DNA of 64,000 bases. It comes from Streptomyces sp. NK08204 (GTDB taxonomy: Bacteria > Actinomycetota > Actinomycetes > Streptomycetales > Streptomycetaceae). Under the pieces are notes generated by a model. It saw only the letters and a program-made list of their open reading frames with translations, searched no databases and had not been told where the DNA came from. Shown here piece by piece: positions 16,764 to 26,054 of this stretch (position 1 is its first letter; every line of letters starts with the position of its first letter). The translations under genes and the position numbers were made by a program. The stretch is from positions 62,001 to 126,000 of the forward strand of contig NZ_JAINVF010000004.1 of NCBI RefSeq assembly GCF_020400585.1, given 5' to 3'.

Positions 16764-18179
16764 ATGGCAACGGCGCCCAGCGTCTCCTACTCGATGACCA
16801 TCCGGCTGGAGGTGCCCGCGAGCGGAACCGCCGTCTCGCAGCTGACCACCGCCGTGGAGTCCTCCGGAGGCTCGGTGACCGGCCTCGACGTCACCGCGTC
16901 CGGCCATGAGAAGCTCCGCATCGACGTCACCATCGCGGCCACCTCCACGGCACACGCCGAGGAGATCGTCGAGAAGCTGCGCGGTATCGAGGGCGTCGTC
17001 CTCGGCAAGGTCTCCGACCGTACGTTCCTGATGCACCTCGGCGGCAAGATCGAGATGCAGTCCAAACATCCCATCCGCAACCGTGACGACCTGTCCATGG
17101 TCTACACGCCGGGTGTGGCCCGTGTCTGCATGGCCATCGCCGAGAACCCCGAGGACGCCCGCCGCCTCACCATCAAGCGCAACTCCGTTGCGGTCGTGAC
17201 GGACGGCTCCGCCGTGCTGGGCCTGGGCAACATCGGCCCCAAGGCCGCGCTGCCCGTCATGGAGGGCAAGGCGGCCCTCTTCAAGCGCTTCGCCGGCATC
17301 GACGCCTGGCCGCTCTGCCTGGACACCCAGGACACCGACGCGATCGTGGAGATCGTCAAGGCGATCGCCCCGGGCTTCGCCGGCATCAACCTCGAGGACA
17401 TCTCCGCGCCGCGCTGCTTCGAGATCGAGGCCCGGCTGCGCGAGGCCCTCGACATCCCCGTCTTCCACGACGACCAGCACGGCACCGCGATCGTCGTCCT
17501 CGCCTCCCTGACCAACGCCCTGCGCGTCACCGGCAAGGCGATCGAGAACATCCGCGTCGTGATGTCCGGCGCCGGGGCGGCCGGCACGGCCATCCTCAAG
17601 CTGCTGCTCGCGGCGGGTGTGAAGAACGCCGTCGTCGCTGACATCCACGGCGTCGTGCACGCCGGCCGCGAGGACCTGGTGAACGCCCCGGCCGACTCCC
17701 CGCTGCGCTGGATCGCCGACAACACCAACCTCGAGGGCCTGAGCGGCACCCTCAAGGAGGCCGTGCGCGGTGCCGACGTCTTCATCGGCGTCTCCGCCCC
17801 GAACGTTCTCGACGGCGACGACGTGGCCGCCATGGCCGACGGTGCGATCGTGTTCGCGCTCGCGAACCCCGACCCCGAGGTCGACCCGGCAATCGCCCGT
17901 CAGACGGCGGCCGTTGTGGCCACCGGCCGCTCCGACTTCCCGAACCAGATCAACAACGTGCTGGTCTTCCCGGGCGTCTTCCGCGGGCTGCTGGACGCGC
18001 AGTCCCGCACGGTCAACACCAAGATGATGCTGGCCGCCGCGAAGGCCCTGGCCGAGGTGGTGACCGAGGACGAGCTGAACCCGAACTACATCATTCCGAG
18101 CGTCTTCAACGACAAGGTCGCAGGCGCCGTCGCCGGCGCGGTCCGCGAGGCCGCCAAGGCGGCCGGCGAGACGGTCTGA
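16764..18179 (+). CDS. NAD-dependent malic enzyme with N-terminal ACT domain
   Basis: A 471-residue oxidoreductase that decarboxylates malate to pyruvate. Residues ~8-80 are an ACT domain (YSMTIRLEVPASGTAVSQLT), a ligand-binding control module. The malic-enzyme core shows the substrate-site YTPGVARVC, the catalytic lysine region HPIRNRDDLSMVYTPG, the metal-binding FHDDQHGTA and the nucleotide fold MSGAGAAGTAIL. Gene order matches S. coelicolor SCO2951, reported as an NAD-dependent enzyme. The acidic residue after the second glycine strand, which would prove NAD over NADP preference, was not judged here. It is apparently monocistronic. Confidence 0.92.
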   Translation: MATAPSVSYSMTIRLEVPASGTAVSQLTTAVESSGGSVTGLDVTASGHEKLRIDVTIAATSTAHAEEIVEKLRGIEGVVLGKVSDRTFLMHLGGKIEMQSKHPIRNRDDLSMVYTPGVARVCMAIAENPEDARRLTIKRNSVAVVTDGSAVLGLGNIGPKAALPVMEGKAALFKRFAGIDAWPLCLDTQDTDAIVEIVKAIAPGFAGINLEDISAPRCFEIEARLREALDIPVFHDDQHGTAIVVLASLTNALRVTGKAIENIRVVMSGAGAAGTAILKLLLAAGVKNAVVADIHGVVHAGREDLVNAPADSPLRWIADNTNLEGLSGTLKEAVRGADVFIGVSAPNVLDGDDVAAMADGAIVFALANPDPEVDPAIARQTAAVVATGRSDFPNQINNVLVFPGVFRGLLDAQSRTVNTKMMLAAAKALAEVVTEDELNPNYIIPSVFNDKVAGAVAGAVREAAKAAGETV

Positions 18180-18474
18180 ACCGTCGCGCACCACACGGTG
18201 CAGGGGCTGTGAGCATCGCCACGGGCGGCCCCCGCACCGGCGCGTCGCGGAACCGCCCGGTGCCGGGCGCGCTCTAGGGTGACGGCCGAGCAGGCGCTTT
18301 TCGTGTGACTCCCCAGGGTGTTCTCACGACTCCTACGGGTGCCGGATTGGCTTTCCCGCCGCAGGTAGGGGCAGGATGCGTCCCTGGGCGCGAGCGCATC
18401 GGCATCGCAGTGCCTACTTTGCGGCACCGCCGCGTGGCACACCCCAACGGCAAGAAAAACACGGGAGTAACAAC

Positions 18475-18756
18475 ATGAACCGCAGTGAGCTGGTGGCCGC
18501 GCTGGCCGACCGTGCCGAGGTGACCCGCAAGGACGCCGACGCCGTGCTGGCCGCTTTCGCCGAGGTCGTCGGCGACGTCGTCTCCAAGGGCGACGAGAAG
18601 GTCACCATCCCTGGCTTCCTGACCTTCGAGCGCACCCACCGTGCCGCTCGCACCGCGCGCAACCCGCAGACCGGTGAGCCCATCGACATCCCGGCCGGTT
18701 ACAGCGTGAAGGTCTCCGCGGGCTCCAAGCTCAAGGAAGCCGCCAAGGGCAAGTGA
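18475..18756 (+). CDS. hupA: Nucleoid protein HU (HupA type)
   Basis: A 93-residue histone-like protein, MNRSELVAALADRAEVTRKD at the N-terminus and the DNA-binding arm GFLTFERTHRAARTARNPQTG in the second half. The length and the absence of a lysine-rich tail mark the short HupA form, active in vegetative growth, rather than the long sporulation form HupS. GGGAG lies eight bases before the ATG. The 295-bp upstream gap has no gene and presumably holds a strong promoter. A bidirectional terminator separates it from convergent murA. Confidence 0.96.
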   Translation: MNRSELVAALADRAEVTRKDADAVLAAFAEVVGDVVSKGDEKVTIPGFLTFERTHRAARTARNPQTGEPIDIPAGYSVKVSAGSKLKEAAKGK

Positions 18757-18816
18757 CCTTGCCGTTCGTGCGCCAGGGACGGCGCACGAGGCGCTCTGAA
18801 GCGCGCTGACGCCAAC

Positions 18817-18849
18817 GGGGCGGCCACTCCTTCACCGGAGGGCCGCCCC
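18817..18849. terminator. Bidirectional terminator between hupA and murA
   Basis: Inverted repeat ggggcggcc / ggccgcccc around a 15-nt partly paired centre (actccttcaccggag, itself ctcc/ggag). It lies between two convergent genes, with a C/T-rich flank on one side and A-poor sequence on the other. Confidence 0.75.
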
Positions 18850-18874
18850 ATCGTCGTACGGGCTTGCAGAGCCG

Positions 18875-20215
18875 TTAACCGAGCGCCCCGCCCGGCAGTT
18901 CCACCTTCGCTCCCAGTTCCACGAGCTTTTCCATGAAGTTCTCGTAGCCGCGGTTGATCAGCTCGATGCCGTGGACGCGCGAGGTGCCCTCGGCCGCGAG
19001 GGCGGCGATGAGGTAGGAGAAGCCGCCGCGCAGGTCGGGGATGACCAGGTCGGCGCCCTGCAGTCTCGTCGGGCCGGAGACGACCGCCGAGTGCAGGAAG
19101 TTGCGCTGGCCGAAGCGGCAGTCGGAGCCGCCCAGGCACTCGCGGTAGAGCTGGATGTGCGCGCCCATCTGGTTCAGCGCCGAGGTGAAGCCGAGACGGG
19201 ACTCGTAGACCGTCTCGTGGATGATCGACAGGCCCGTGGCCTGGGTGAGGGCCACCACCAGCGGCTGCTGCCAGTCCGTCTGGAAGCCGGGGTGCACGTC
19301 CGTCTCCAGCGCGATGGACTTCAGCCGGCCCCCGGGGTGCCAGAAGCGGATGCCCTCGTCGTCGATCTCGAAGGCGCCGCCCACCTTCCGGTAGGTGTTC
19401 AGGAACGTCATCATCGAGCGCTGCTGGGCGCCGCGGACGTAGATGTTTCCGTTGGTCGCCAGCGCCGCCGACGCCCAGGACGCGGCCTCCAGGCGGTCGG
19501 AGAGGGCGCGGTGGGTGTAGCCACCGAGCTTGTCCACACCGGTGATGCGGATCGTGCGATCGGTGTCCATCGCGATGATCGCGCCCATTTTCTGCAGGAC
19601 GCAGATCAGGTCCTCGATCTCGGGCTCGACGGCAGCGTTGGACAACTCCGTGACGCCCTCGGCCAGTACGGCCGTCAGCAGCACCTGCTCGGTCGCGCCG
19701 ACAGAGGGGTACGGCAGCCGGATCTTCGTGCCGCGCAGGCCCTTGGGTGCCTCGAGGTACTGGCCGTCGGCCCGCTTCTCGATGGTCGCGCCGAACTGCC
19801 GCAGCACGTCGAAGTGGAAGTCGATGGGCCGGCCGCCGATGTCACAGCCACCCAGGCCCGGGATGAACGCGTGGCCCAGACGGTGCAGCAGGGGGCCGCA
19901 GAAAAGGATCGGGATACGGCTGGAACCCGCATGGGCATCGATGTCAGCGACGTTCGCACTTTCCACGTGCGTCGGGTCGAGCACCAGCTCGCCGGGCTCC
20001 TCGCCCGGACGCACCGTCACCCCGTGCAGCTGGAGCAGGCCGCGCACGACACGCACGTCACGGATGTCCGGAACGTTGCGCAGTCTGCTCGGCGCGCTGC
20101 CGAGCAGGGCGGCGACCATGGCCTTCGGTACGAGGTTCTTCGCACCGCGGACACGGATCTCGCCCTCCAGCGGGGTTCCGCCGTGGACAAGCAGGACATC
20201 GTCGTTGACGGTCAT
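18875..20215 (-). CDS. murA: UDP-N-acetylglucosamine 1-carboxyvinyltransferase MurA
   Basis: A 446-residue enzyme that adds enolpyruvate from PEP to UDP-GlcNAc, the first committed step of peptidoglycan synthesis. The conserved RGAKNLVPKA near residue 23 corresponds to the KN substrate motif. The catalytic cysteine is C124 in GLGGCDIGGRPID, so this is the fosfomycin-sensitive Cys form, not the Asp variant of mycobacteria. The later GADLVIPDLRGGF is also typical, where R/D residues line the site. It is transcribed alone, convergent with hupA and divergent from the yqgE-like gene. Confidence 0.95.
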   Translation of the reverse strand: MTVNDDVLLVHGGTPLEGEIRVRGAKNLVPKAMVAALLGSAPSRLRNVPDIRDVRVVRGLLQLHGVTVRPGEEPGELVLDPTHVESANVADIDAHAGSSRIPILFCGPLLHRLGHAFIPGLGGCDIGGRPIDFHFDVLRQFGATIEKRADGQYLEAPKGLRGTKIRLPYPSVGATEQVLLTAVLAEGVTELSNAAVEPEIEDLICVLQKMGAIIAMDTDRTIRITGVDKLGGYTHRALSDRLEAASWASAALATNGNIYVRGAQQRSMMTFLNTYRKVGGAFEIDDEGIRFWHPGGRLKSIALETDVHPGFQTDWQQPLVVALTQATGLSIIHETVYESRLGFTSALNQMGAHIQLYRECLGGSDCRFGQRNFLHSAVVSGPTRLQGADLVIPDLRGGFSYLIAALAAEGTSRVHGIELINRGYENFMEKLVELGAKVELPGGALG

Positions 20216-20447
20216 GAATCTCGCGTTCCGATGAGTGGGACAGGGGCCGGCCGATCACTCTTGGCGGGGGCCGGAGAGACAGCGTAATCGCCTATGACCC
20301 TCCGTCCGTAAGTCCGAGTGCGACCCAGCCAAGTCAAGGCTCCGTCACAACACGAACGGTTTCCCGCCGGGCACATGGGGTCACCGGGTGGCGGACGAAC
20401 ACCGATGGGCTCCCCACACGGGGGCAAGATGCGGGATCATGTCAGGC

Positions 20448-21020
20448 ATGACCGAGGTGTCCTCGCTCACAGGGCGGCTGCTCGTGGCCACCCCCGCCCT
20501 GGCGGACCCGAACTTCGACCGTGCGGTCGTGCTCCTTCTCGACCACGACGAGGAGGGCTCCCTCGGCGTCGTCCTCAACCGGCCCACCCCGGTCGACGTG
20601 GGCGACATCCTGGAAGGCTGGGCCGACCTCGCGGGCGAGCCCGGCGTCGTGTTCCAGGGCGGCCCGGTCTCGCTGGACTCCGCACTCGGCGTCGCGGTCA
20701 TCCCGGGCGGCGCCGGCGGTGACAGCGCCCCGCTCGGCTGGCGCCGGGTGCACGGCGCGATCGGCCTGGTCGACCTGGAGGCCCCGCCGGAACTGCTCGC
20801 CCCGGCCGTCGGCTCCCTGCGCATCTTCGCCGGTTACGCGGGCTGGGGCCCCGGCCAGCTGGAGGACGAGCTGGCGGAGGGCGCCTGGTACGTGGTGGAG
20901 TCGGAACCGGGGGACGTCTCCTCTCCGACCCCGGAGAGACTCTGGCGCGAGGTGCTGCGCCGCCAGCGCAGCGAACTGGCGATGGTGGCCACGTACCCGG
21001 ACGACCCGTCGCTCAACTGA
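20448..21020 (+). CDS. YqgE/AlgH-family protein
   Basis: About 190 residues. The family hallmark is the N-terminal LTGRLLVATPALADPNFDRAV followed by LNRPTPVDVGDIL, and GGPV appears near residue 65. The family has a compact fold and no agreed biochemical function; AlgH in Pseudomonas was linked to alginate regulation. The start at 20448 gives the usual MTEVSSLTG N-terminus; ATG 20439 would add MSG. A DUF3039 gene follows 29 bp later, probably in the same transcript. Confidence 0.87.
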   Translation: MTEVSSLTGRLLVATPALADPNFDRAVVLLLDHDEEGSLGVVLNRPTPVDVGDILEGWADLAGEPGVVFQGGPVSLDSALGVAVIPGGAGGDSAPLGWRRVHGAIGLVDLEAPPELLAPAVGSLRIFAGYAGWGPGQLEDELAEGAWYVVESEPGDVSSPTPERLWREVLRRQRSELAMVATYPDDPSLN

Positions 21021-21049
21021 TGCCGGGGAGAGTCAGTACCCTTGGCGAT

Positions 21050-21334
21050 ATGAGCACTCTTGAGCCCGAGCGCGGGACTGGTACCGGGACCCTCGTAGAG
21101 CCGACGCCGCAGGTGTCCCACGGCGACGGTGACCACGAGCGCTTCGCCCACTACGTCCAGAAGGACAAGATCATGGCGAGCGCCCTGGACGGCACGCCCG
21201 TCGTGGCGCTGTGCGGCAAGGTGTGGGTGCCGGGCCGTGACCCGAAGAAGTACCCCGTGTGCCCGATGTGCAAGGAGATCTACGAATCCATGGGCAGCGG
21301 CGGTGACGAGGGCAAGGACGGCGGCAAGAAGTAG
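21050..21334 (+). CDS. DUF3039 protein with probable zinc site
   Basis: A 94-residue actinobacterial protein. The core HERFAHYVQKDKIMASALDG is followed by ALCGKVWVPGRDPKKYPVCPMCKEIY, whose C-x16-C-x2-C spacing together with the upstream histidine (HERFAHY) could bind zinc. The ends are low-complexity and charged. The family is broadly conserved in actinobacteria but uncharacterised. It follows the YqgE gene closely and is closed by a strong terminator 66 bp downstream. Confidence 0.85.
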   Translation: MSTLEPERGTGTGTLVEPTPQVSHGDGDHERFAHYVQKDKIMASALDGTPVVALCGKVWVPGRDPKKYPVCPMCKEIYESMGSGGDEGKDGGKK

Positions 21335-21400
21335 GCCTCCGGCCGGTGCGCGTTTGCATGTGCGCCTGATGCGGGCCTGACCCGCCCGGCGTGTACGAGC

Positions 21401-21429
21401 CCCCGGGACGCGGTTCACGCGTCCCGGGG
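21401..21429 (+). terminator. Terminator after DUF3039 gene
   Basis: Perfect 12-bp inverted repeat (ccccgggacgcg / cgcgtcccgggg) with a 5-nt loop, followed by ttcttcgtg. Confidence 0.88.
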
Positions 21430-21452
21430 TTCTTCGTGTGCTCCGGGCCCGA

Positions 21453-21502
21453 AGTGGTCGAGACCTCTTGTCGGTATGTCCCGGGCTCCCTAACCTCCGG
21501 GC
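21453..21502 (+). promoter_or_regulatory. Leaderless promoter with DasR-like operator before the hexosaminidase gene
   Basis: TTGTCG at 21468-21473, a 17-bp spacer, TAACCT at 21491-21496 and the ATG six bases later make a good vegetative promoter giving a leaderless mRNA. Just upstream and touching the -35, AGTGGTCGAGACCTCT (21453-21468) matches the DasR responsive element ACTGGTCTAGACCACT at 13 of 16 positions. DasR, the GlcNAc-sensing GntR repressor, is known to control hexosaminidase genes in Streptomyces. Confidence 0.72.
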
Positions 21503-23122
21503 ATGGTGGATCTCATTCCGGCTCCGGCGCACTGTTCTGTGAACGCCGCCGGCCGCACGAGGCTCGACCGGGGCACGGCGCTGCAGGCGCGGCCCGGCAC
21601 CGAAGGTGTCGCCCGCTGGCTGCGCGCCACGGTCGGCGCGGCGACCGGCCTGCCGTTCCCGGAGGCGGCGGGCGAAGGCGACAACCGCATCGTGCTCAGC
21701 GTCGAGCCCGGACTGCCCCCGGAGGGCTACCGGCTGCTCAACGACGAAGGGCCCTGCCGCATTCAGGGAGGCAGTGCGGCCGGTGTCTTCTGGGGCGCGC
21801 AGACCTTCCGGCAGTTACTGGGCGCCGACGCCTTCCGCCGGGCGCCGGTGCGGCCGGGGCGGAACTGGGACCTCCCGCGGATCACCGTGGAGGACGCGCC
21901 CCGTTTCGGCTGGCGCGGGCTGCTGCTCGACGTCGCCCGGCACTTCATGCCCAAGGACGGCGTGCTGCGCTACCTGGATCTGATGGCCGCGCACAAACTC
22001 AACGTCTTCCACCTCCATCTGACGGACGATCAGGGCTGGCGGATCGAGATCGGCCGGTATCCGAAGCTGACCGAGGTCGCCTCCTGGCGGGCGCGGACGA
22101 AATTCGGCCACCGGGCCTCACCGCTGTGGGAGGAGAAGCCGCACGGCGGTTACTACACCCAGGACGACATCCGCGAGATCGTCGCCTACGCCGCCGAACG
22201 GCACATCACCGTCGTCCCGGAGATCGACGTACCGGGCCACTCGCAGGCCGCGATCGCCGCGTACCCGGAACTCGGCAACACCGACGTCATCGACACCACC
22301 GCCCTCACCGTCTGGGACAACTGGGGAATCTCCGCCAACGTACTGGCGCCCACCGACGCCGCCCTGCGGTTCTACGAGGGGGTGTTGGAGGAGGTCCTGG
22401 AGCTGTTCCCCGGAGAGTTCGTGCACATCGGCGGCGACGAGTGCCGCAAGGAGCAGTGGCGGGAGTCGCCGGCCGCGAAGGCCCGTATCGCGGATCTCGG
22501 CCTCGCCGACGAGGATGCGCTGCAGTCGTGGTTCATCGGCCACTTCGACCGGTGGCTGTCCGCGCGCGGGCGCCGGCTCATCGGCTGGGACGAGATCCTG
22601 GAGGGCGGGCTCGCGCCGGGCGCGGCGGTCTCCTCCTGGCGCGGCTACGGCGGCGGCATCGCGGCGGCGAGGGCCGGGCACGACGTCGTCATGTGCCCGC
22701 AGCAGCACGTCTACCTGGACCACCGGCAGGCTCCGGGCGAGGACGAGCCCGTGCCGATCGGCTTCGTGCGCACCCTGGAGGACGTCTACCGGTTCGAGCC
22801 CGTCCCGCCCCAGCTGACCGCCGGGGAGGCCCGGCACGTGCTCGGCACCCAGGCCAACGTGTGGACCGAGGTGCTGGAGGACGCCGCGCGCGTGGACTAC
22901 CAGGCCTTCCCCAGGCTCGCGGCCTTCGCCGAGGTCGCCTGGAGCCGGCTGCCAGCCCCGGCGGAACGGGACTTCGCCGGGTTCGAACGCCGCATGGACG
23001 CCCACTACGGGCGACTTGACGCCCTGGGGGTCGCATACCGGCCACCCGCCGGACCCCGGCCCTGGCAGCGGCGACCCGGAGTGCCCGGCCGCCCGATCGA
23101 GGGACCGCCACCGAACAGATGA
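21503..23122 (+). CDS. Beta-N-acetylhexosaminidase, GH20
   Basis: A 539-residue glycosidase. Residues ~15-135 are the non-catalytic GH20b domain, and the TIM barrel follows from RFGWRGLLLDVARHF (~144). The catalytic pair is D312-E313 in FVHIGGDECRKEQW, used in the substrate-assisted mechanism that releases terminal GlcNAc from chitin- or peptidoglycan-derived oligosaccharides. There is no obvious signal peptide, so imported chitobiose is a likely substrate. The DasR-like site and promoter upstream fit control by amino-sugar supply. The gene is isolated, with the xanthine-dehydrogenase operon 250 bp downstream. Confidence 0.9.
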   Translation: MVDLIPAPAHCSVNAAGRTRLDRGTALQARPGTEGVARWLRATVGAATGLPFPEAAGEGDNRIVLSVEPGLPPEGYRLLNDEGPCRIQGGSAAGVFWGAQTFRQLLGADAFRRAPVRPGRNWDLPRITVEDAPRFGWRGLLLDVARHFMPKDGVLRYLDLMAAHKLNVFHLHLTDDQGWRIEIGRYPKLTEVASWRARTKFGHRASPLWEEKPHGGYYTQDDIREIVAYAAERHITVVPEIDVPGHSQAAIAAYPELGNTDVIDTTALTVWDNWGISANVLAPTDAALRFYEGVLEEVLELFPGEFVHIGGDECRKEQWRESPAAKARIADLGLADEDALQSWFIGHFDRWLSARGRRLIGWDEILEGGLAPGAAVSSWRGYGGGIAAARAGHDVVMCPQQHVYLDHRQAPGEDEPVPIGFVRTLEDVYRFEPVPPQLTAGEARHVLGTQANVWTEVLEDAARVDYQAFPRLAAFAEVAWSRLPAPAERDFAGFERRMDAHYGRLDALGVAYRPPAGPRPWQRRPGVPGRPIEGPPPNR

Positions 23123-23373
23123 CCGTCGAGGAACGGATAGAACAGATAATGGAAAAACCCCGGCAGTATCACCGAAGAGTGGCAATTCACGCTCACTGGT
23201 GATGCCGTGCAAAAACGGACTATCCCCCCGATGAGATGGGCGAATGCCTCCTAGCGGACCCCCGCGTTCGGGCGTCGCGAAGATGTGCCAGAGTTGCCAC
23301 GTCCGCCCTGTCAGCACGTACCGTACGGCAGCACAGGCGGGACCAGGTGGGGCATCGGGAAGGGGCAGCCGGT

Positions 23374-24267
23374 TTGACCACGCACGCACCGCAGGCGGCG
23401 CAGGCCGTCACCCTGCCCACGACATTGGACGAGGCGGTGGCGGCCCTCACCGCCGTGCCCACCGCCGTCCCCGTGGCGGGCGGCACCGACCTCATGGCCG
23501 CCGTGAACTCCGGCCAGCTCAGGCCCGCCGCCCTGGTGGGCCTCGGGCGGATCAGCGAGATCCGCGGCTGGCAGTACCAGGACGGCCACGCGCTGCTCGG
23601 CGCGGGCCTCACCCACGCACGCATGGGCCGCCCCGACTTCGCGGCCCTCATCCCGGCGCTCGCCGCCGCCGCGCGCGCCGCGGGCCCGCCGCACATCCGC
23701 AACGCCGGCACCCTGGGCGGCAACATCGCCACGGCTGCCCCCACGGGGGACGCGCTGCCGGTGCTGGCCGCCCTGGAGGCGACCGTGATCATCGCGGGTC
23801 CGGGCGGAGCCCGCCGGGAGATCCCGGTGTCGCACCTGCTGGCCGGCGTGGAGATGCTGCACGGCGGCGAACTCATCGGCTACGTGCGCGTGCCGCTGCT
23901 GCACGCCCCGCAGGTCTTCCTGAAGGCGACCGGACGCACCGGTCCGGGCCGCGCGCTGGCCTCCGTGGCCCTCGTCCTCGACCCCGCCCGGCGCGGCGTG
24001 CGCTGCGCCGTCGGGGCCATAGCGCCGATGCCGCTCAGGCCCCTGGAGGCCGAGCAGTGGGTCGCGCAGCTCATCGACTGGGACAACGACCGCGCGCTCG
24101 TCCCGGAGGCCCTGAACGCCTTCGGCGAGTACGTCGCCGCGGCCTGCGTCCCCGACGCGGCACCGGAGCCGGACGGCTCCGTGCCGCCGCTTCCGCCCGC
24201 CGTACTGCACCTGCGGCGCACCGTCGCCGCGCTGGCCCGACGAGCACTGGGGAGGGCACTGTCGTGA
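23374..24267 (+). CDS. Xanthine-dehydrogenase-family FAD-binding subunit
   Basis: A 297-residue subunit of a molybdenum hydroxylase. The FAD sites are PVAGGTDLMAAV near residue 34 and the second motif HIRNAGTLGGNIATAAPTGD near 108, the classic pattern of CoxM/XdhB-type subunits. It should pass electrons from the Fe-S subunit to NAD or oxygen. The TTG start at 23374 is chosen for the GGGAAGGGG upstream; GTG 23347 is a poorer alternative. The stop overlaps the GTG of the next gene by four bases, and the operon order is FAD, Fe-S, Mo subunit. Confidence 0.88.
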   Translation: MTTHAPQAAQAVTLPTTLDEAVAALTAVPTAVPVAGGTDLMAAVNSGQLRPAALVGLGRISEIRGWQYQDGHALLGAGLTHARMGRPDFAALIPALAAAARAAGPPHIRNAGTLGGNIATAAPTGDALPVLAALEATVIIAGPGGARREIPVSHLLAGVEMLHGGELIGYVRVPLLHAPQVFLKATGRTGPGRALASVALVLDPARRGVRCAVGAIAPMPLRPLEAEQWVAQLIDWDNDRALVPEALNAFGEYVAAACVPDAAPEPDGSVPPLPPAVLHLRRTVAALARRALGRALS

Positions 24268-26054
24268 CCGACGACCAGCACGGAGAGGGCACGCCCCACG
24301 GCGGCGGGCGCTGGGACCCGCTGCCCCAGGGCGACTACGACGACGGCGCCACCGCCTTCGTCAAGCTCCCCGAGGGCGGCATCGACGCCCTGCTGTCCGG
24401 CGACAGCCCCCTTGCGGCACCCGGACACGGCTATGTGCCGCCGGCCATCACGACGGCGCCCGCCGACGGCTCCGCCGGTGCCTGGCCCGTGCCCGAGAGC
24501 GCCCAGTGGCCCGACCCGAACGCCGTCCCCCAGGAGCCGGTCACCGACGACCGGTTCACCTACCACCCCGGCGCCACCCAGCAGTGGACGTTCGAGGAGC
24601 CCGCGGCCCCGCCCGCGTCCGGCCACGACGTCACCGGCCAGTGGTCCATCCCGGTCGCGGGCGGTGACCTGCCCGACGAGTCGGGCGAGTTCACCACGGC
24701 CGCGCTGGTCGAGCAGTGGGGCGGCCCCCCGCCCGCCACCCTCCCCGGCGGCGCGCCCGCGCCCTGGGCGACGGACGGCGCGGGCCAGGCGTGGGACCGG
24801 CAGCAGGTACCCGCGCAGACCGCCGAGCCGTCCCTCGCACAGGGCGTCGAGACCCCCGCGCACGGCACCCCGGCGCCCGAGGGTCACGCACCTGCCGAGC
24901 CGTTCACCGAGCCGTTCACCGAGCCGTTCGACGAGCCGTTCACCGAGCCGTTCACGGAGGAAACCGGCGAGCACGCGCCCGAGGCGGCCCCCGAACGGCC
25001 CGCCGACGGCCCCACGCACCCCGAGGCGCCCGCCGCCCCCGCAACCGTGCCGGAGACCGTTCCGGAGACCGTGGAAACGCCGGAGGCAGCCGCCCCCGCC
25101 GCGCCCGACGCCCCGGCCGGCGCACCGGATACGCCGGACGTTCCGGCCGCCCAGGAGGCGCCGGGCACGGCCGGCACGCCGGAGACCTCCGCGCCCGCGC
25201 AGGAACCCGGGACACCGGCGGCGTCCCCGTCGGCCGACGTGTCCGGGCAACCGGCCGCGGACGCCCCGGAGCAGGACACCTCGCAGCAGGACGCCCCCCA
25301 CCAGGACGCCGCCCCGGCGGAGCCCGCCCCGCAGCAGGACGCCGCGCCGCAGGAGCCCGAAGAGCCCGCCGCCGCGCCCCTCCTGCCGCACGACGACCAC
25401 CCCCTCGCCTCGTACGTCCTGCGCGTCAACGGCACCGACCGGCCCGTCACCGACGCCTGGATCGGCGAGTCGCTGCTGTACGTCCTGCGCGAGCGGCTCG
25501 GCCTCGCGGGCGCCAAGGACGGCTGCTCGCAGGGCGAGTGCGGGGCCTGCAACGTGCAGGTCGACGGCCGGCTGGTGGCCTCCTGCCTGGTCCCGGCGGC
25601 CACCGCGGCCGGCAGCGAGGTACGTACCGTCGAAGGCCTGGCCGTCGACGGGCAGCCCTCCGACGTGCAGCGCGCGCTCGCCCGGTGCGGTGCCGTCCAA
25701 TGCGGCTTCTGCGTGCCGGGCATGGCGATGACCGTGCACGACCTGCTGGAGGGCAACCCCGCCCCGACCGAGCTGGAGACCCGGCAGGCCCTGTGCGGCA
25801 ACCTGTGCCGCTGCTCCGGCTACCGCGGCGTCGTCCAGGCCGTCCAGGAGGTCGTCGCCGAACGCGAGGCGCACACCGCCGCGGACTCCGCGACGGACGG
25901 CGGCGAGCCACGCATCCCGCACCAGGCGGGCCCCGGCTCCGGGGGCGTCAACCCGTCGGCGTTCGAGGCACCGGGGGTCTTCGACAGCCCCGGCACCTTC
26001 GGTGCACCGGCACCGCACGACCAGCACTACGGCCAGGACGGAGGCCAGGCGTGA
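24264..26054 (+). CDS. Xanthine-dehydrogenase-family 2Fe-2S subunit with long disordered N-terminus
   Basis: A 596-residue protein, far longer than the usual 150-200. Residues ~378-545 are the normal subunit: a plant-type cluster with CSQGECGAC near 423, and a second cluster with CGFCVPG and CGNLCRCSGY near 510. The first ~375 residues are Pro/Ala/Glu-rich low-complexity sequence with EPFTEPF-type repeats (24,895-24,957), PETVPETV repeats and Gln/Asp-rich stretches, and the C-terminal ~50 residues are also Gly/Pro-rich. The frame is open throughout and both junctions keep four-base overlaps, so the extension is real. Its role is unknown. Confidence 0.88.
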   Translation: MTDDQHGEGTPHGGGRWDPLPQGDYDDGATAFVKLPEGGIDALLSGDSPLAAPGHGYVPPAITTAPADGSAGAWPVPESAQWPDPNAVPQEPVTDDRFTYHPGATQQWTFEEPAAPPASGHDVTGQWSIPVAGGDLPDESGEFTTAALVEQWGGPPPATLPGGAPAPWATDGAGQAWDRQQVPAQTAEPSLAQGVETPAHGTPAPEGHAPAEPFTEPFTEPFDEPFTEPFTEETGEHAPEAAPERPADGPTHPEAPAAPATVPETVPETVETPEAAAPAAPDAPAGAPDTPDVPAAQEAPGTAGTPETSAPAQEPGTPAASPSADVSGQPAADAPEQDTSQQDAPHQDAAPAEPAPQQDAAPQEPEEPAAAPLLPHDDHPLASYVLRVNGTDRPVTDAWIGESLLYVLRERLGLAGAKDGCSQGECGACNVQVDGRLVASCLVPAATAAGSEVRTVEGLAVDGQPSDVQRALARCGAVQCGFCVPGMAMTVHDLLEGNPAPTELETRQALCGNLCRCSGYRGVVQAVQEVVAEREAHTAADSATDGGEPRIPHQAGPGSGGVNPSAFEAPGVFDSPGTFGAPAPHDQHYGQDGGQA

